A program made the position numbers and the translations under genes. The notes under the pieces are model-generated. The model was not told where the DNA came from. It did no database searches and saw only the letters and a program-made list of their open reading frames with translations. This document shows positions 5,487 to 6,897 of a DNA stretch of 6,897 nucleotides, piece by piece. The stretch lies in the NCBI GenBank assembly GCA_031255615.1, contig JAIRSD010000192.1, forward strand, positions 1 to 6,897. Direction: 5' to 3'. Position 1 is the stretch's first letter, and each line of letters starts with the position of its first letter. This DNA comes from Treponema sp. (GTDB lineage Bacteria; Spirochaetota; Spirochaetia; Treponematales; Breznakiellaceae).

Positions 5487-5912
5487 GTGAAGAAGATCTT
5501 TTTTGTCCTCATAGTTCTGGCTGTTGTGCAGATTGCGCCCCTGACCGCCCAGGAAGACCCCCCGGCAGGGCAGGGGTATTATTATTTCAACGCGCCGATA
5601 GATCGGGTGTATCCCTACCGCAAGGGATATGTGGTTAAGTACCGCAAGACGGCCTCCCAGGATGTGGGAACCCTCTACCTGCCCCGGGAATGGTTTGTCA
5701 CCGCCGCCGGCAGGGGGGAGCTGATCTTTTTGGCGCCCGGTCCCAAGTGGCCCTATGTGTCGGTCTTTTACAACGAAGGCAAGTTTAGCCATATCAGGCT
5801 CTATCTGCGGCAGGACAGGGGCCACGAGACCTGGGGCAACATTCCCCAGAACGTAAACCTGGATGAGTTTTTTGACAATGTCAGCGAAGAAGACTTCCGG
5901 CTTGAATTTTAG
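5487..5912 (+). CDS. Small exported protein of unknown function
   Basis: A 141-residue protein starting at GTG (5487), chosen because GGAGG (5476-5480) lies 6 nt upstream and the reading from there opens with a clear signal peptide. Two lysines (MKK) are followed by a hydrophobic stretch (residues 4-17), and a likely signal peptidase I cut comes after LTA (residue 21). There is no lipobox cysteine. The mature part, about 120 residues, is rich in aromatic residues (GYYYFNAP at 29-36, VYPYRKGYVVKYRK) and probably beta-rich, with an acidic C-terminus ending EEDFRLEF; there are no cysteines. It would be periplasmic or secreted. I do not recognise the family. It is the first gene of a probable two-gene transcript, with 33 nt to the DHH gene. 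Exported and cytoplasmic products side by side suggest shared expression rather than direct contact. Confidence 0.85.
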   Translation: MKKIFFVLIVLAVVQIAPLTAQEDPPAGQGYYYFNAPIDRVYPYRKGYVVKYRKTASQDVGTLYLPREWFVTAAGRGELIFLAPGPKWPYVSVFYNEGKFSHIRLYLRQDRGHETWGNIPQNVNLDEFFDNVSEEDFRLEF

Positions 5913-5944
5913 GCTCCCCGTTCCGCCGATTCCGGCGGGGGAGC
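5913..5944 (+). promoter_or_regulatory. Intergenic hairpin covering the nrnA-like Shine-Dalgarno
   Basis: GCTCCCC (5913-5919) pairs with GGGGAGC (5938-5944), and alternative inner CCGCC/GGCGG pairing is possible. The right arm is the only purine-rich ribosome-binding sequence before the ATG at 5946. The hairpin begins directly after the upstream stop codon, so ribosomes ending there would open it, which suggests translational coupling. Confidence 0.6.
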
Positions 5945-5945
5945 A

Positions 5946-6897
5946 ATGACCGGGCCGGTCCCGGTTCCCCGGGCCTTGATTGATTTTATTGAAACCGGCG
6001 GCAAATTCCTTGTCGCCGGACACAAAGAGCCCGATGGAGACTGCGTGGGAAGCGCGTTGGCCCTCTGCTCCGTTCTTGGGCGGCTGGGGAAGGAGGCGAT
6101 TCCCTGTTCCGCGGGTCCCTTCAAACGAGTTGAAATTAAACCCTACGAAGATCGTTTCACCGCCGCTCCAAGCGAGGAGGATCGCCGGGATGCCCGGGTG
6201 ATCATTATCGATTGTTCTTCCCCGGAACGGACCGGGGATCTGGAAGGCCGTTTGACGGATCTTCCCCTGGCCGTTATCGATCACCACAGCCGCCGCAGCA
6301 TCGAGTTCCCCGCCGGGAAGGGGGCCGTTCTTTTTGTGGATCCCCAGGCTCCTTCGGTCACCTTTATGATCCTGGCCCTGATTGAAGCCCTGGGGCAGAG
6401 TCCCACCCGGGAGGAAGCGGAGTATCTTCTTTTCGGCCTCTGCACCGATACGGGTTTCTTCCGCCATGTTGACGAGGCGGGGGCGGAGGTTTTTTCCTCC
6501 GCCGGCAGGATGGTTCAGGCCGGGGCGAGCCCGAAAAAGATCTTTAACGCCATTAACGGGGGCAAAAGTTTTAATTCCCGAATCCTTTTGGGGATTCAGT
6601 TGTCCCGGGCGGAAGAATACTTTGGGGGGAGGCTTATCTGCACCAGCGAGGAGTACGAAGAAACCCAGCGATTCGGTCTGGAGGGCCGGGACTCCGACAG
6701 CCTCTACCAGATTCTCCTGGCCGCGGCGAATGTGGAGGCAATCGCGGTGGTCAGGCAGGAGACGCCGGAAAAATGCACCGTGGGGTTCCGGTCCCGCGAC
6801 TGGGTGGATGTGGCGGCCATTGCCGCGGAATTTGGCGGCGGGGGCCATAAAAACGCCGCCGGTTTTGCCGCCGACGCCCGGATTGCCGATCTAAAAC
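5946..6897 (+). CDS. nrnA: DHH/DHHA1 phosphoesterase, NrnA-like, C-terminus cut by the window
   Basis: 317 codons are visible, and NrnA proteins are usually about 310-330 residues, so only the tail is missing. Motif I is HKEPDGD (His26, Asp30, Asp32), motif II IIIDCSSPERTG (Asp89), motif III IDHHSRR (Asp112-His113-His114), and motif IV GLCTDTGFFRH (Asp168). These are the metal ligands of DHH hydrolases, normally Mn2+. The C-terminal DHHA1 substrate site has the GGGGHKNAAGF motif (297-307). NrnA degrades 2-5 nt RNA fragments and dephosphorylates pAp to AMP in the cytoplasm. The start at 5946 is supported by GGGGGAG just upstream and by the position of motif I near residue 26, as in the family. 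A c-di-AMP/pApA-type DHH enzyme without membrane or PAS parts is the alternative. It is probably co-transcribed with the exported-protein gene. Confidence 0.93.
   Translation, partial: MTGPVPVPRALIDFIETGGKFLVAGHKEPDGDCVGSALALCSVLGRLGKEAIPCSAGPFKRVEIKPYEDRFTAAPSEEDRRDARVIIIDCSSPERTGDLEGRLTDLPLAVIDHHSRRSIEFPAGKGAVLFVDPQAPSVTFMILALIEALGQSPTREEAEYLLFGLCTDTGFFRHVDEAGAEVFSSAGRMVQAGASPKKIFNAINGGKSFNSRILLGIQLSRAEEYFGGRLICTSEEYEETQRFGLEGRDSDSLYQILLAAANVEAIAVVRQETPEKCTVGFRSRDWVDVAAIAAEFGGGGHKNAAGFAADARIADLK

Noticed and set aside
5451..6848. Long minus-strand open frame (465 codons)
   Set aside because: It lies opposite the exported-protein and NrnA-like genes, has no ribosome site or recognisable motifs, and is explained by high GC. 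The plus-strand reading has full DHH/DHHA1 motifs.

Overview
The window is a GC-rich bacterial segment (about 60% G+C by eye). It holds five protein genes, two cut by the window ends, and two large gene-free blocks filled with different families of structured repeats. Lineage cannot be proven from the sequence. The gene set (a KorD-type ferredoxin, an STAND-like giant protein, OTC, a small exported protein, a DHH phosphoesterase) and the palindromic repeats fit a spirochaete of the Treponema group, possibly a gut inhabitant. This is a moderate- to low-confidence inference.

Layout. At 1-49 (minus) is the start of a small ferredoxin-type subunit, with a promoter candidate upstream. At 159-754 there are three tandem ~200-bp units, each an imperfect long hairpin built from 10-bp NNCACNAAGG-like micro-repeats. 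A 34-bp palindrome (755-788) follows, touching the 3' end of a large minus-strand gene (791-3607). That gene encodes a 938-residue protein with a degraded P-loop and a helical, TPR-like C-terminal half, and it may be read from a nearly leaderless mRNA. At 3701-4133 are two copies of a modular element in inverted orientation. Its short linkers are conserved, while its hairpin stems differ between copies and still pair, most of them perfectly. A second copy of the 755-788 palindrome type sits between them. Ornithine carbamoyltransferase (4253-5206, plus) has its own promoter candidate and a possible terminator. A second plus-strand transcript starts near 5390 and carries a small exported protein of unknown function (5487-5912) and an NrnA-like DHH/DHHA1 phosphoesterase (5946 to the end). 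The Shine-Dalgarno of the last gene lies inside an intergenic hairpin.

Working together. The argF-like gene points to arginine/citrulline metabolism, the ferredoxin subunit to 2-oxoacid oxidation, and the DHH protein to nanoRNA or pAp turnover. These look like unrelated housekeeping neighbours rather than one system. The most unusual content is the repeats, above all the 3701-4133 element pair: its pattern of constant linkers and changing but still paired stems suggests selection on, or a mechanism maintaining, secondary structure.
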